The translations under genes and the position numbers were made by a program. From Phenylobacterium sp. (lineage in GTDB: Bacteria; Pseudomonadota; Alphaproteobacteria; Caulobacterales; Caulobacteraceae): a DNA stretch of 35,069 nt. Positions 24,915 through 33,522 of this stretch are shown here, piece after piece. The DNA lies in NCBI RefSeq assembly GCF_030698145.1, contig NZ_JAUYNW010000135.1:1-35069 (forward strand). The letters are read 5' to 3'. Position 1 is the stretch's first letter. Each line of letters starts with the position of its first letter. The notes beneath the pieces were generated by a model, which had not been told where the DNA came from, did not search any database, and worked only from the letters and a program-made list of their open reading frames with translations.

Positions 24915-27905
24915 TTAGAACTTCGCGGTCACGCCCAGGAACAGGAACCGGCCGAGCGCGTCATAGACCTGCGGCCAGGTGTTGCCGTTGCAAGGGCCGG
25001 TCAGGCAGTTGTCGGAGCCGTTCAGCGGCGGGTCCTTGTCCAGCACGTTGTTGACGCCGGCGCGGAACGTGTAGTTTTCCGCGATGGTCCAGTTGGCCAT
25101 CAGGTCGAAATAGCTGCGCGAAGCCAGCTTCAGGTCAGTGGCGGGGGCCGACGGATCGCGCAGTTCCGGATCCGACGAGGTGGCGTCGAGCTTCACTTCC
25201 GAGAAATACCGCCATTGCGCGGACACCGAGAGGTCCCAGGGCAGCGGCGTATTCCAGGTGAGACGCGCCTTGTGGCGCCAGACCGGGCTAGGCACGGCCG
25301 GCGCGGCGCCACGATTGCCGCAGATGCTGCCGTAGTAGCCTGCGCAGTCGACGGGGCGGTCGCCCTTCTGGAGCGCGGTCTCCAGCTTGTCGAGCCAGGT
25401 CCCGACGAAGTTGACCTGGATACCGCCCATGCCTTCCAGGCCGAGTTCGTCAAGGTCGGTGCGGTAGTTGGCGCTGAAGTCGACACCGCTGGTCCGCAGG
25501 TAACCCGTGTTCTCGGTGAGATCGATCGTCCGGCCCAGCGGTCCGTTCGGCGACAGCCACAAGGAGCCTTGGGCGTCGCGTTGGACCAGGGCGCAGTATT
25601 TCGCTTCGCCGCCGAGGACGCAGCGGTTGAGGGTGTTGTTGGCGCCCAGCGTGCTGATGAATTCCTCGACCTTGATGTCGAAGTAGTCGATCGAGAAGTT
25701 GAAGCCCGGCAGGAAGGACGGGGTGGCGACCAGCCCGAACGAGACCGTGTCGCTGACCTCGGGCTGGACGTTGGCGTTGCCGCCCGCGAGGACCATGTAC
25801 TGGTCGGCCGGGTTGGGCTCGATGGCCAGGACCTGAGCCGTGGTCAGGTTGAAGGCCGCCGCGCAACGCGCCACCAGCGGATTGCCGGCGGCCAGACCCG
25901 CGCAAGGGTCGATCGAACCGCCGATGGCCTGGACCTGGGCGCCGTAGAGCTCCACCAGGTTCGGAGCGCGGACCGCCCGCTGATAGCTGGCCCGCAGGCG
26001 CAGGCCGTCCACGGGGACCCAGTCGCCGCCGAATTTGTAGGTGTCGGTGGAGGATCCGAACGAATAGTCGGAGTAACGATAGCCGACCTCGAGCTGCAGG
26101 CTCTTGGCCCAGGGCATGTCGTTGGCGATGGGGATGCGCGCCTCGCCGAAGAGTTCGTAGACATCATAGCCGGCGTCGATCGGCGGCACGGCGCCGCCGG
26201 CCCCGCTGATCAGGCCGTTGGCGGCGAGGAAGTCGGCCGCCAGGTCCATGTGCTCGCGGCGATACTCGGTCCCGAACGCGACCCCGACGCCTTCCTCCGA
26301 CCAGGGTGACTTGACCCCGTATTCCGTGAGGTCGCCGCCGATCGACAGGCTCACCACGCGCTCGTTGGCGGTGCCGTTGGCGTAGCTCGGCACCGATAGA
26401 TAGTTCAGGGCCGCGGGGGTCACGCCGGTCAGGGTGAAGATGTTGTAGGGCACGCAGGCCGGGTCGCTGCCGTCGATCACCGATTGGCAGACGATCTGGC
26501 CGGCGGCGTTGCGCTTGGCGAAGAGGGCGTTCTGGATGCGGCCGCTGTGGAAGAAGTTCTTCACCGAGCCAGCGACGCTTGTGGAGCCGAACTGGCCGTA
26601 CAGGTCGTAGTTCCAGTTCTCGCCGAGGTCGCCCTTGGAACCGACCACAATCCGATAGGACGTCGAGTGGAAGCCGCTCTGGCGACCGCCGCCCTCGATA
26701 TTCCGCCGCGCGATAACCCCCGTGAAGATGGTCGGGGTGCCCGCCGCCGCGCCGCAGAGCTGGCCCTGTTGGACCGCTGTCATCAGCGGGTTGTCACAGT
26801 TGGTGCTGAAGTTCGCGGCGAAGATGCCGCCAGGGGCGATCTGCGCGGTGGACACGTCGTCCATGAACATCAGCTCGGTGTAGATGTCGGCCTTTTCGGA
26901 GAGCTCGTAGTGGGCGAACGCGCCCATGGTGTAGCGCTCGTCCGGGCGCTGGTAGAAGTTGGTCGGCCCGAAATTGTAGATGTCGGTGGCGGCGTTTCGG
27001 ACGCGGAACGTGTTCCCGGGTCCGGCGGGATCGACGATGAAGCTGCCGAACCGCGCCGGGTAGGCCGTGCCCGAGCCGCCGCAGGTGAAGACGGCGCCGG
27101 AGTTGAAGCTGCAGGCGCTGAAGTCTCGGTTGCTCTGCAGAATCGGCGAGGCGTGGCGGTAGCTGGCGTAGGCGGTGATGTTGCCGCGGTCGTCTTCGGT
27201 GCTGACACCCACCGTCAGGGTGACTTCCTGCGCCGCCCCGTCGCGCACATTCTCCTTGGGCAGGGCGAACTGCCCGGGAATCGCGGCGGTCGCTTGCTTG
27301 GCGCGAATGATCGAGGCGACGGGATTGTCGTTCTGGTGCTGGTAGGTCGAGATCTGCGCGTCGAGACGGATCCCCTCGAAGTTCTTCTGCATGATGAAGT
27401 TGACGACGCCCGCCACGGCGTCAGCGCCGTAGACGGCCGACCCGCCGCCCGTGGCGACATCGACGCGCTCGATCAACGCGCTTGGGATGAAGTTCAGGTC
27501 GGCCACCGGCGTTCCGGCCGAGGTCGGGTTGCCCGGATTGAGCCGCCGCCCATTGATCAGCACCAAGGTCCGGGACGGGCCAAGGCCGCGCAGATTGACG
27601 GTCGCCGTGCCGTTCGAGCCGTTGGAGATCGTCGAGCCCTGCGAGGCGAAGGCCTGCGGCAGGGAGTTGATCATGTCCTCGACGCGGATCACGCCCTGAG
27701 CCTTGATGTCGGCGGCGCCGATCGCGACGACCGGGCTGACGCTTTCCAGATTCGGGGTCGGGATCCGGGTGCCGGTGACGACGATTTCGGCGACCGCGCC
27801 GTCCTCGTCCTGCGCGAAGGCCGGACCCGCGAGTCCTCCCGCGAACAGCGCTCCGCAGATCATGGTCGATGCGAGCAGGCGCTCGCGATTGTAGCGATGA
27901 TTCAT
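24915..27905 (-). CDS. TonB-dependent receptor (large, catabolic/unknown ligand)
   Basis: 996-aa outer-membrane receptor. Signal peptide RLLASTMICGALFAGGLAGPAFA|QDEDG, TonB box AEIVVTGTRI (about 39-48), plug domain with VSPVVAIGAADIKAQGVIRVEDMINSLPQAF, the LRGLGPSRTLVLINGRRL block and GGGSAVYGADAVAGVVNFIM, then a large barrel ending VTAKF. GGGGGA precedes ATG 27905. It belongs to the oar/NtrX-less sphingomonad-Caulobacter style of long receptors that usually import oligosaccharides, peptides or aromatic ligands; the ligand cannot be read from sequence. It is followed by its own terminator. The next gene upstream on the same strand is an ArsR repressor, about 250 AT-rich bases away. Confidence 0.93.
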   Translation of the reverse strand: MNHRYNRERLLASTMICGALFAGGLAGPAFAQDEDGAVAEIVVTGTRIPTPNLESVSPVVAIGAADIKAQGVIRVEDMINSLPQAFASQGSTISNGSNGTATVNLRGLGPSRTLVLINGRRLNPGNPTSAGTPVADLNFIPSALIERVDVATGGGSAVYGADAVAGVVNFIMQKNFEGIRLDAQISTYQHQNDNPVASIIRAKQATAAIPGQFALPKENVRDGAAQEVTLTVGVSTEDDRGNITAYASYRHASPILQSNRDFSACSFNSGAVFTCGGSGTAYPARFGSFIVDPAGPGNTFRVRNAATDIYNFGPTNFYQRPDERYTMGAFAHYELSEKADIYTELMFMDDVSTAQIAPGGIFAANFSTNCDNPLMTAVQQGQLCGAAAGTPTIFTGVIARRNIEGGGRQSGFHSTSYRIVVGSKGDLGENWNYDLYGQFGSTSVAGSVKNFFHSGRIQNALFAKRNAAGQIVCQSVIDGSDPACVPYNIFTLTGVTPAALNYLSVPSYANGTANERVVSLSIGGDLTEYGVKSPWSEEGVGVAFGTEYRREHMDLAADFLAANGLISGAGGAVPPIDAGYDVYELFGEARIPIANDMPWAKSLQLEVGYRYSDYSFGSSTDTYKFGGDWVPVDGLRLRASYQRAVRAPNLVELYGAQVQAIGGSIDPCAGLAAGNPLVARCAAAFNLTTAQVLAIEPNPADQYMVLAGGNANVQPEVSDTVSFGLVATPSFLPGFNFSIDYFDIKVEEFISTLGANNTLNRCVLGGEAKYCALVQRDAQGSLWLSPNGPLGRTIDLTENTGYLRTSGVDFSANYRTDLDELGLEGMGGIQVNFVGTWLDKLETALQKGDRPVDCAGYYGSICGNRGAAPAVPSPVWRHKARLTWNTPLPWDLSVSAQWRYFSEVKLDATSSDPELRDPSAPATDLKLASRSYFDLMANWTIAENYTFRAGVNNVLDKDPPLNGSDNCLTGPCNGNTWPQVYDALGRFLFLGVTAKF

Positions 27906-28159
27906 TGCATCCCCCAGGACGTGACAGTGTTGATCGTCGTGATGGCGATCTCTGTAACCTGTCAGCGTTTTTAGATGTTGTGTTTACGCATAGATCTACT
28001 GTGGATTCGCTCAATTGAATCAAGCAAACTCCAAAACACACTCATGTCTTTCAGACATTATTTGTGTATCAGATGTAATTCTCATCTCGGTTGTTACATT
28101 TGAGACTTTGTGTATGCTCTCCTCAAGGTGGCTCTTGCTGCTTGGGTGAGGGTGGGGAA
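27906..28159. promoter_or_regulatory. AT-rich control region upstream of the TonB receptor
   Basis: 254 bases of low GC content compared with both flanks. Visible signals: two GANTC sites 13 bases apart (28004-28008, 28017-28021), an inverted repeat ATGTCT-TTC-AGACAT (28044-28058) and ATGTAA...TTACAT with 15-base spacing (28073-28099). Any of the repeats could be a repressor operator for the receptor gene or a stem at the ArsR gene end. No confident -35/-10 pair was assigned. Confidence 0.5.
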
Positions 28160-28504
28160 CTAGGCGGCATCCAGCCACGCTCCCCCGTCAGCGCCCTCGA
28201 CCGCGCGAGCCGCCTCGTATGAGATCTGGCCGAAATAGGTCCGCAGCCGCTCCAGCGGCTCGGGACGCACCGAGTAGATGTTGAGCGAGCCCGTGCGCCG
28301 GCAGGTGACCAGGCCCGCATCGAGAAGGACTCTCAGATGACGCGAGATCGCGGCGCGGACGACAGGGAACCGGCTGGCCAGCTTGCCCACGCAGAGGGGG
28401 CGCGCGCTGAGGTGCACGATGATCTTGTGCCGGATAGGATCGGAGATCGCGGTAAGCAGCGATTGTTCGATATCGTCCGGCGAACGGGGAATGCGGCGGT
28501 TCAC
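28160..28504 (-). CDS. ArsR/SmtB-type winged-helix repressor
   Basis: 114-aa DNA-binding protein. The winged helix covers about residues 15-85: LLTAISDPIRHKIIVHLSARPLCVGKLASRFPVVRAAISRHLRVLLDAGLVTCRRTGSLNIYSV, with AAISRHLRVLLDAGLV as recognition helix. The ArsR metal motif ELCVCDL is replaced by PLCVGKL, leaving one cysteine, so it is probably not a classical arsenic/cadmium sensor. GTG 28504 is chosen since GAGG lies eight bases upstream; GTG 28513 would add three residues. Divergent from the winged-helix/TolB gene and upstream of the large TonB receptor on the same strand. It could repress either. Confidence 0.82.
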   Translation of the reverse strand: MNRRIPRSPDDIEQSLLTAISDPIRHKIIVHLSARPLCVGKLASRFPVVRAAISRHLRVLLDAGLVTCRRTGSLNIYSVRPEPLERLRTYFGQISYEAARAVEGADGGAWLDAA

Positions 28505-28665
28505 TGGAACCACCTCGGAACCGCGAATTGCGGAGTGCGATCGATGACCGACATCAACGCCTCGAAACCAACCTGCGGACCACTCGCCGCGCAGACCGAG
28601 GCTCTGCGTCGCGGACCGGGATGGCTTGGGCGCAGTTCGGATTTTTACCCGATGGGAGCCCGATG

Positions 28666-30810
28666 ATGGCCGACGACGGCAGCCAACTGGCAGGCGAAAC
28701 CAAGAGCTTCGCCCCCCACCGCCGCCTGGACCTCGCCAACGAGCACGACTTCCAGCTCGGGGCCTTCCGGGTGCGCCCGGCCTATCGCGAAGTGCGTCGC
28801 GGCGACGTGATCGACATCCTGGAACCGCGCGTGATGCAGGTGCTGGCGGCCCTGGCCCGACGCATGGGCGCGGTGGTGTCCCGCGACGAACTGCTGCGCG
28901 ACTGCTGGGGCGACGTCTCGGTCACCGACGACTCCCTGCACCGTTGCATCGGACGCCTTCGCAAGCTGTCGGAGAGCGACGACCGGGCCTCCTTCGTCAT
29001 CGAGACCGTGCCGCGCGTCGGCTATCGTCTGGTCGCCGCCGACCTCGTCGCGGGTCTGGAAACCCAGGCTGCCGCCGTCGACGCAACGCCCGAGGCCCAG
29101 GCCGCCCGGCGCCTGGGCCACCTGCCCCTGCTGGTCCTCGGCGGGCTGGTGGCGGCGCTGCTGGGCGCCGGCGGTTGGTGGATGATCGGGCGGGACGAGG
29201 CCTGGCGCGTGGCGGGCTTCGAGAGCGCCGCCGACACCCTCGCCTCCGAGGGTCAGCCCGCCCTCTCCGCGTCCGGCGGACAACTCGCCTACGCCGCGGG
29301 GCCCGAGGACGGCAGCCAGGACATCTTCGTGCGCAACGTGCGCGACGGTTCGACCGCCCTCCTGGTCGGGGGTCCGACCGACGATGGATTCCCCGCCTGG
29401 TCGCCGACCGGCGACCGGCTGGCCTTCGTGCGCCTGCATCCCAATGCGCCTTGCGAGATCGTCATCAAGACCCTGCCCGATGGCCCCGAGCGCAGCCTGG
29501 CGGCGTGCCGCAAGTCGGATACCTCGAAGGTCGTCTGGGCGCCGGACGGCGCACGACTCTATTTCATCGACCGCCCCGCGCGCGGCGCCGCGCGCCAGGT
29601 CTATTCCGTCGCCGCCGAGGGTGGGCCCGTCACGCCGGTCACCTCGCCGCCCGCCTGGATGCGCGGCGACCAGGACCTGACCGTCTCGCCCGACGGCGCC
29701 CACATGGCCTTCGTGCGCTGGTCGGCGATCGGGATATCCGACATCTATGTCCAGAGCCTCTCGGGCGGCCAGGCGCGCCGCGTCACGCAGGACGGGGCCG
29801 AGGTGGTCGGCCTGGCCTGGTCAACAACCGGGCGCTCGCTGTTCTTCTCCTCCAACCGCAGCGGCGACTTCGGCGTCTGGAGCGTGGCCGCCGACGGCGG
29901 CGAGCCGGTGCGCCTGGGCTCGGGCCTGCGCGAGGTCCGGCGCATATCGTCCGGCGGCGACGGGGCGCTCGCCCTGGAGCTGATGGACCTGCGCGCCAAC
30001 CTGGCGCAGGTGGGCGGCGGGGCGGCGAGCAAGCTGATCACCGATGAGGCCGGGATCCAATGGGCGGGCGACATCTCGCCCGCCGGCGTGCTGGCCTATG
30101 TCGCCGACACCCGGGCCGGGCGTTCGGTCTGGACCCGCGCGCCGGGCCAGCCGGCCCAGAAGCTCACCTTCTTCCCCGCGACCCACATGGACGATGTCCG
30201 CTGGTCGCCAGATGGCCGGCGACTGGCCTTCATCGCCGCCGCCAAGGGCCGCTACGGCGTCTATGAGATCCCCGCGGGCGGCGGCCCGCCGAAGGCCCTG
30301 CTGACCGGCGACTACGAGATGACCTCGCTGAGCTGGGAGGCCGACGGCCGGACCCTGGTGCTGGCCGCCAAGCGCGGCGGCGTGCGCCGCCTCTGGCGCC
30401 TCGACACCACCAAGCCGGACGCCGTCACCCCGATCACCGGGCCGGGCTGGGTGGCGGTGCGCGCGACGCCCAAGGGCCTGCTGGGCATGAAGCAGTTCAC
30501 CCCGGGCATCTGGCGGCTGAACGGCGACGGCTCCAAGGCGCAGCAGATCGCCGACAGTCCCAGCAATCCGACCAACGCCTGGATGATCCTGGGCGAGCGG
30601 CAGTTCTGGATCGACTGGCCCGCCGGCCGCGCGCCGGTGATCCTGAGCTCGGCGGTCGACGGCGGACCGGTCAGCGTGGTCGCCGAGGCGCCGGGCGCGA
30701 CCTTCTATTCCGGCCTGGCCATGGATCCCGCGACCGGGGCGATGATTTACACCCGCAAGATCCGCATGGACGTCGACATCGGCCTGATGCGGCTGGAGCG
30801 CGCCGGGTGA
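28666..30810 (+). CDS. Membrane-anchored winged-helix regulator with TolB-like beta-propeller (CadC-like sensor)
   Basis: 714-aa one-component sensor. An OmpR/PhoB-type winged helix is at about residues 29-125 (LGAFRVRPAYREVRRGDVIDILEPRVMQVLAAL ... DELLRDCWGDVSVTDDSLHRCIGRLRKLS ... IETVPRVGYRLVA). A single membrane helix follows at about 153-174 (LPLLVLGGLVAALLGAGGWWMIG). The remaining about 530 residues form WD40/PD40 (TolB-type) propeller repeats in the periplasm, seen as repeated P-x-W-SPTGDRLAF, VWAPDGARLYF, VSPDGAHMAF and WSPDGRRLAF units. ATG 28666 has GGGAG at optimal distance. The architecture suggests a periplasmic signal controlling transcription directly. Ends in a GTGA overlap with the GNAT gene. 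Confidence 0.9.
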   Translation: MADDGSQLAGETKSFAPHRRLDLANEHDFQLGAFRVRPAYREVRRGDVIDILEPRVMQVLAALARRMGAVVSRDELLRDCWGDVSVTDDSLHRCIGRLRKLSESDDRASFVIETVPRVGYRLVAADLVAGLETQAAAVDATPEAQAARRLGHLPLLVLGGLVAALLGAGGWWMIGRDEAWRVAGFESAADTLASEGQPALSASGGQLAYAAGPEDGSQDIFVRNVRDGSTALLVGGPTDDGFPAWSPTGDRLAFVRLHPNAPCEIVIKTLPDGPERSLAACRKSDTSKVVWAPDGARLYFIDRPARGAARQVYSVAAEGGPVTPVTSPPAWMRGDQDLTVSPDGAHMAFVRWSAIGISDIYVQSLSGGQARRVTQDGAEVVGLAWSTTGRSLFFSSNRSGDFGVWSVAADGGEPVRLGSGLREVRRISSGGDGALALELMDLRANLAQVGGGAASKLITDEAGIQWAGDISPAGVLAYVADTRAGRSVWTRAPGQPAQKLTFFPATHMDDVRWSPDGRRLAFIAAAKGRYGVYEIPAGGGPPKALLTGDYEMTSLSWEADGRTLVLAAKRGGVRRLWRLDTTKPDAVTPITGPGWVAVRATPKGLLGMKQFTPGIWRLNGDGSKAQQIADSPSNPTNAWMILGERQFWIDWPAGRAPVILSSAVDGGPVSVVAEAPGATFYSGLAMDPATGAMIYTRKIRMDVDIGLMRLERAG

Positions 30811-31316
30811 GGCTGGCGCCGCTGACGCCAGCCGACCTGGCCGCCGCCGCCGCGATCCAGAACGCCGTCTATCGGCCGCTCTATCGCGAGCCGGCGGAGA
30901 TCCTGGGCAGCCGCCTGGAGATCGCCCCGACCTGCTGCTGGGGCGCGTTCGGGCCGGACGGCCTGGCCGCCTACATCCTCAGCCATCCGTGGCCGGCCGG
31001 AGCCCCGCCGGCGATCGGGACCGCGCTCGACCCGCCGGGTGCGTGCGACAACTGGTTCGTCCACGACCTGGCCATCGGCGAAGCCGCGCGGGGCCAGGGC
31101 CTGGGCCGCGCCCTGGTCCGCGCCGCGGCCGACGCGGCGATGGCGCTCGGCCTGACGCGCGGCGACCTGATCGCGGTGCAGGGCGCGGGACGCTTCTGGG
31201 CCCGGATGGGCTACGCCGATCCGATCGACCTGCCGCCGGCCCTGGCCGCCAAGGTCGCCGCCTACGGACCCGACGCCCGCTATATGACCGCGCAGCTCTC
31301 CGAGCTGGCCGCCTAG
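30807..31316 (+). CDS. GNAT-family N-acetyltransferase
   Basis: 169-aa acyl-CoA-dependent acetyltransferase. The GNAT core is visible as WFVHDLAIGEAARGQGLGRALVRAAADAAMALG (motif A, with the acetyl-CoA loop R-G-Q-G-L-G) followed by LIAVQGAGRFWARMGY (motif B). The N-terminus RLAPLTPADLAAAAAIQNAVYRPL is typical of the first strand and helix. GTG 30807 overlaps the stop of the sensor gene (GTGA), so expression is coupled. The acceptor substrate is unknown. The stop overlaps the convergent LysR gene by four bases. Confidence 0.85.
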   Translation: MRLAPLTPADLAAAAAIQNAVYRPLYREPAEILGSRLEIAPTCCWGAFGPDGLAAYILSHPWPAGAPPAIGTALDPPGACDNWFVHDLAIGEAARGQGLGRALVRAAADAAMALGLTRGDLIAVQGAGRFWARMGYADPIDLPPALAAKVAAYGPDARYMTAQLSELAA

Positions 31317-32164
31317 TCCGCGAACACGTCCCGCGCGGCTTGCACGAAGCCGCTCGTCCGGTAACGGGCCGTGGGGTCGGCATAGGCCAGACCCAGGATG
31401 CGGCGAGGGGTGAACCCTTCCAGCCGCACCCGGGCGACGCCGGGATCGCGATGGCCGTCGGGCATCACCGTGATCCCCAGGCCCGCCCGCACCAGGCCCA
31501 GCACCCTGTCGTCGCTGACGCCGCGATAGCTGAAGAAGGGGCGCACGTTGCGCTCAATGAAATAGCGGCTGGTCTCGGCCAGCACCTCGCAATGGCGGCG
31601 CACCATCATCACCTCGTCGGCCAGCTCCTCGCCGCGCAGGCTGTCGGCCCGGGCCAGGCGATGGCCGGCCGGCAGGGCCAGGCTGTAGCCCTCCTCGCAC
31701 AGCCGCTCGGCCCCGAACCGATCGGAGGCCGGCCGCAGGATGGTGAGCGCCGCGTCCACTCGCCCGCGGTCCAGCAGGCTCAGCACTTCGCGTTCGGAGC
31801 CTTCCAGCAGCTCGATCTGCTCGTCGCCGCCGCGCCGCGCCAGGGTCTGTTCCAGCAACGCGGTGGGGATGGTCGACAGCACCGCCACCCGCAGCTGTTC
31901 CGGCCGCGCCGCGCCGGAGACCGCGGCCTGGGCCAGGTTGAATTCGTGCTCGATGCGCCGTGCGTGGACCAGGAACCGACTGCCGGCCTCGGTCAGGTGG
32001 ACCCGGCGGTTGGTGCGGTCGAACAGCCGCGCCTGGAGCTGGCCCTCAAGCTTGGCGATCCCCGCCGACAGCGTGGGCTGGGCGACGTTCTCCCGCGCCG
32101 CCGCCCGGCTGAAATTCCCGGTCTCGACGATGGCCAGGAAGTAGCGGAGCAGGTACCGATCCAT
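31313..32164 (-). CDS. LysR-family transcriptional regulator
   Basis: 283-aa regulator. The N-terminal winged HTH is DRYLLRYFLAIVETGNFSRAAARENVAQPTLSAGIAKLEGQLQARLFDRTNRRVHLTEAG (residues 2-60), followed by the periplasmic-binding-protein-like effector domain (about 88-280). ATG 32164 gives the normal LysR start; ATG 32176 would add four residues. The gene diverges from isovaleryl-CoA dehydrogenase, and LysR proteins commonly control the divergent neighbour, so regulation of leucine degradation is likely (inference). A perfect palindrome (32163-32183) sits over its start codon. In many proteobacteria the liu genes are under MerR- or TetR-type control instead. Confidence 0.88.
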   Translation of the reverse strand: MDRYLLRYFLAIVETGNFSRAAARENVAQPTLSAGIAKLEGQLQARLFDRTNRRVHLTEAGSRFLVHARRIEHEFNLAQAAVSGAARPEQLRVAVLSTIPTALLEQTLARRGGDEQIELLEGSEREVLSLLDRGRVDAALTILRPASDRFGAERLCEEGYSLALPAGHRLARADSLRGEELADEVMMVRRHCEVLAETSRYFIERNVRPFFSYRGVSDDRVLGLVRAGLGITVMPDGHRDPGVARVRLEGFTPRRILGLAYADPTARYRTSGFVQAARDVFAD

Positions 32165-32183
32165 GATAGATGACATCTATCAT
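32163..32183. promoter_or_regulatory. LysR autoregulatory palindrome over its own start
   Basis: ATGATAGATG-A-CATCTATCAT is a perfect inverted repeat with 10-bp arms around one base. It covers the region between the two possible LysR starts (32176, 32164) and contains the T-N11-A type symmetry used by LysR proteins. Binding here would repress lysR and could activate the divergent operon. Confidence 0.65.
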
Positions 32184-32185
32184 GT

Positions 32186-32197
32186 CGATCATGATCG
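32186..32197. promoter_or_regulatory. Second palindrome in the lysR/ivd gap
   Basis: CGATCATGATCG is a perfect 12-bp palindrome two bases beyond the main LysR site. It may be a secondary LysR (activation) site or chance; the core shares GATCATGATC symmetry but not the sequence of the first palindrome. Confidence 0.4.
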
Positions 32198-32248
32198 TTC
32201 AATTTTGTGGATTGTTCACGAGCCGCTAGTTTTGCGAGGCTATCGCCC

Positions 32249-32272
32249 GAGCGAAATCCACGGATTTCGCTC
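32249..32272. promoter_or_regulatory. 24-base inverted repeat in the leader of ivd
   Basis: GAGCGAAATCC-AC-GGATTTCGCTC is a perfect inverted repeat with 11-bp arms and a two-base centre, about 95 bases before the ivd start. Arms of this length with so small a loop fit a protein-binding operator better than an RNA stem-loop. A further weaker stem CGCCGAA...TTCGGCG follows at 32300-32324. The cognate factor is unknown. Confidence 0.6.
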
Positions 32273-32364
32273 AAGCTTCCAAAGTTGGGCCACTTCCTTC
32301 GCCGAACCGGCCTCCACTTCGGCGGAAAATGGCCAGACCGACCTCCAGAAGGACGCCCCGCAGA

Positions 32365-33522
32365 ATGTCCGGTCCCAACTTCCAGTTCGGCCTTGGCGAG
32401 ACCGCCGAGGCGATCCGCGAAACCACCGCCCGCTTCGCCGCCGACCGCATCGCCCCCATGGCGGCTGAGATTGATGCGAGCAATACCTTCCCCCGCGAGC
32501 TGTGGCCGCAGATGGGCGAGCTGGGCCTGCACGGGATAACCGTCGAGGAGGAGTTCGGCGGCCTGGGCTTGGGCTATCTGGAACACGTGATCGCCATGGA
32601 GGAGGTCAGCCGCGCCTCGGCCTCGGTGGGCCTGTCCTACGGCGCCCACTCCAATCTCTGCGTGAACCAGATCCGCCGCTGGGGCAGCCCCGAACAGAAG
32701 CACCGCTACCTGCCCCGGCTGATCAGCGGCGAGCACGTCGGATCGCTCGCCATGAGCGAGGTCGGCTCCGGCTCGGACGTGGTCTCCATGAAGCTGCGCG
32801 CCGAGCATCGCGGCGACCGCTATGTGCTGAACGGGACCAAATTCTGGATCACCAACGCACCCCACGCCGACACCCTGGTGGTCTACGCCAAGACCTCCCC
32901 CGACGAGGGCAGCCGCGGCGTCACCGCCTTCCTGATCGAGAAGGGCATGAAGGGCTTCAGCGTCTCGCCCAAGCTGGACAAGATGGGCATGCGCGGATCC
33001 GACACCGCCGAGCTGGTGTTCGAGGACTGCGAGGTCCCCGAGGAGAACGTCATGGGCCCGCTGAACGGCGGCGCGGGCGTGCTGATGAGCGGGCTGGACT
33101 ATGAGCGCGCGGTTCTGGCCGGGGGTCCGCTGGGCATCATGCAGGCCTGCCTCGACGTGGTCCTGCCCTATGTCCGCGAGCGCAAGCAGTTCGGAAAGCC
33201 GATCGGCTCGTTCCAGCTCATGCAGGGCAAGATCGCCGACATGTACGTGGCCCTGAATTCGGCCCGGACCTATGTCTACGCCGTGGCCAAGGCCTGCGAC
33301 GCGGGGCTCACCACTCGGTTCGACGCCGCGGGCGCGATCCTGCTGGCCTCGGAGAACGCGGTGCGGGTGAGCCTGGAGGCCGTCCAGGCCCTGGGCGGCG
33401 CCGGCTACACCAAGGAGTTCCCCGTCGAACGCCTGGTCCGCGACGCCAAGCTCTACGACATCGGCGCGGGCACCAACGAGATCCGTCGCTTCCTCATCGG
33501 CCGGGAACTGCTGGGCGCATGA
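32365..33522 (+). CDS. ivd: Isovaleryl-CoA dehydrogenase
   Basis: FAD-dependent acyl-CoA dehydrogenase, 385 aa, oxidising isovaleryl-CoA to 3-methylcrotonyl-CoA in leucine breakdown. Sequence blocks [43 protein letters not shown] and [14 protein letters not shown] (FAD/acyl site), then [20 protein letters not shown] and [19 protein letters not shown] are typical. The catalytic base is E247 in G-L-D-Y-E247-R, the position used by isovaleryl-CoA dehydrogenases rather than the more C-terminal Glu of straight-chain enzymes. ATG 32365 follows AAGGA. The stop overlaps the carboxylase start (ATGA), confirming a leucine catabolic operon. Confidence 0.94.
   Translation: MSGPNFQFGLGETAEAIRETTARFAADRIAPMAAEIDASNTFPRELWPQMGELGLHGITVEEEFGGLGLGYLEHVIAMEEVSRASASVGLSYGAHSNLCVNQIRRWGSPEQKHRYLPRLISGEHVGSLAMSEVGSGSDVVSMKLRAEHRGDRYVLNGTKFWITNAPHADTLVVYAKTSPDEGSRGVTAFLIEKGMKGFSVSPKLDKMGMRGSDTAELVFEDCEVPEENVMGPLNGGAGVLMSGLDYERAVLAGGPLGIMQACLDVVLPYVRERKQFGKPIGSFQLMQGKIADMYVALNSARTYVYAVAKACDAGLTTRFDAAGAILLASENAVRVSLEAVQALGGAGYTKEFPVERLVRDAKLYDIGAGTNEIRRFLIGRELLGA

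Noticed and set aside
28160..28504. ArsR gene as an arsenic or cadmium sensor
   Set aside because: The ELCVCDL metal site is replaced by PLCVGKL with a single cysteine and no arsenic genes are nearby.
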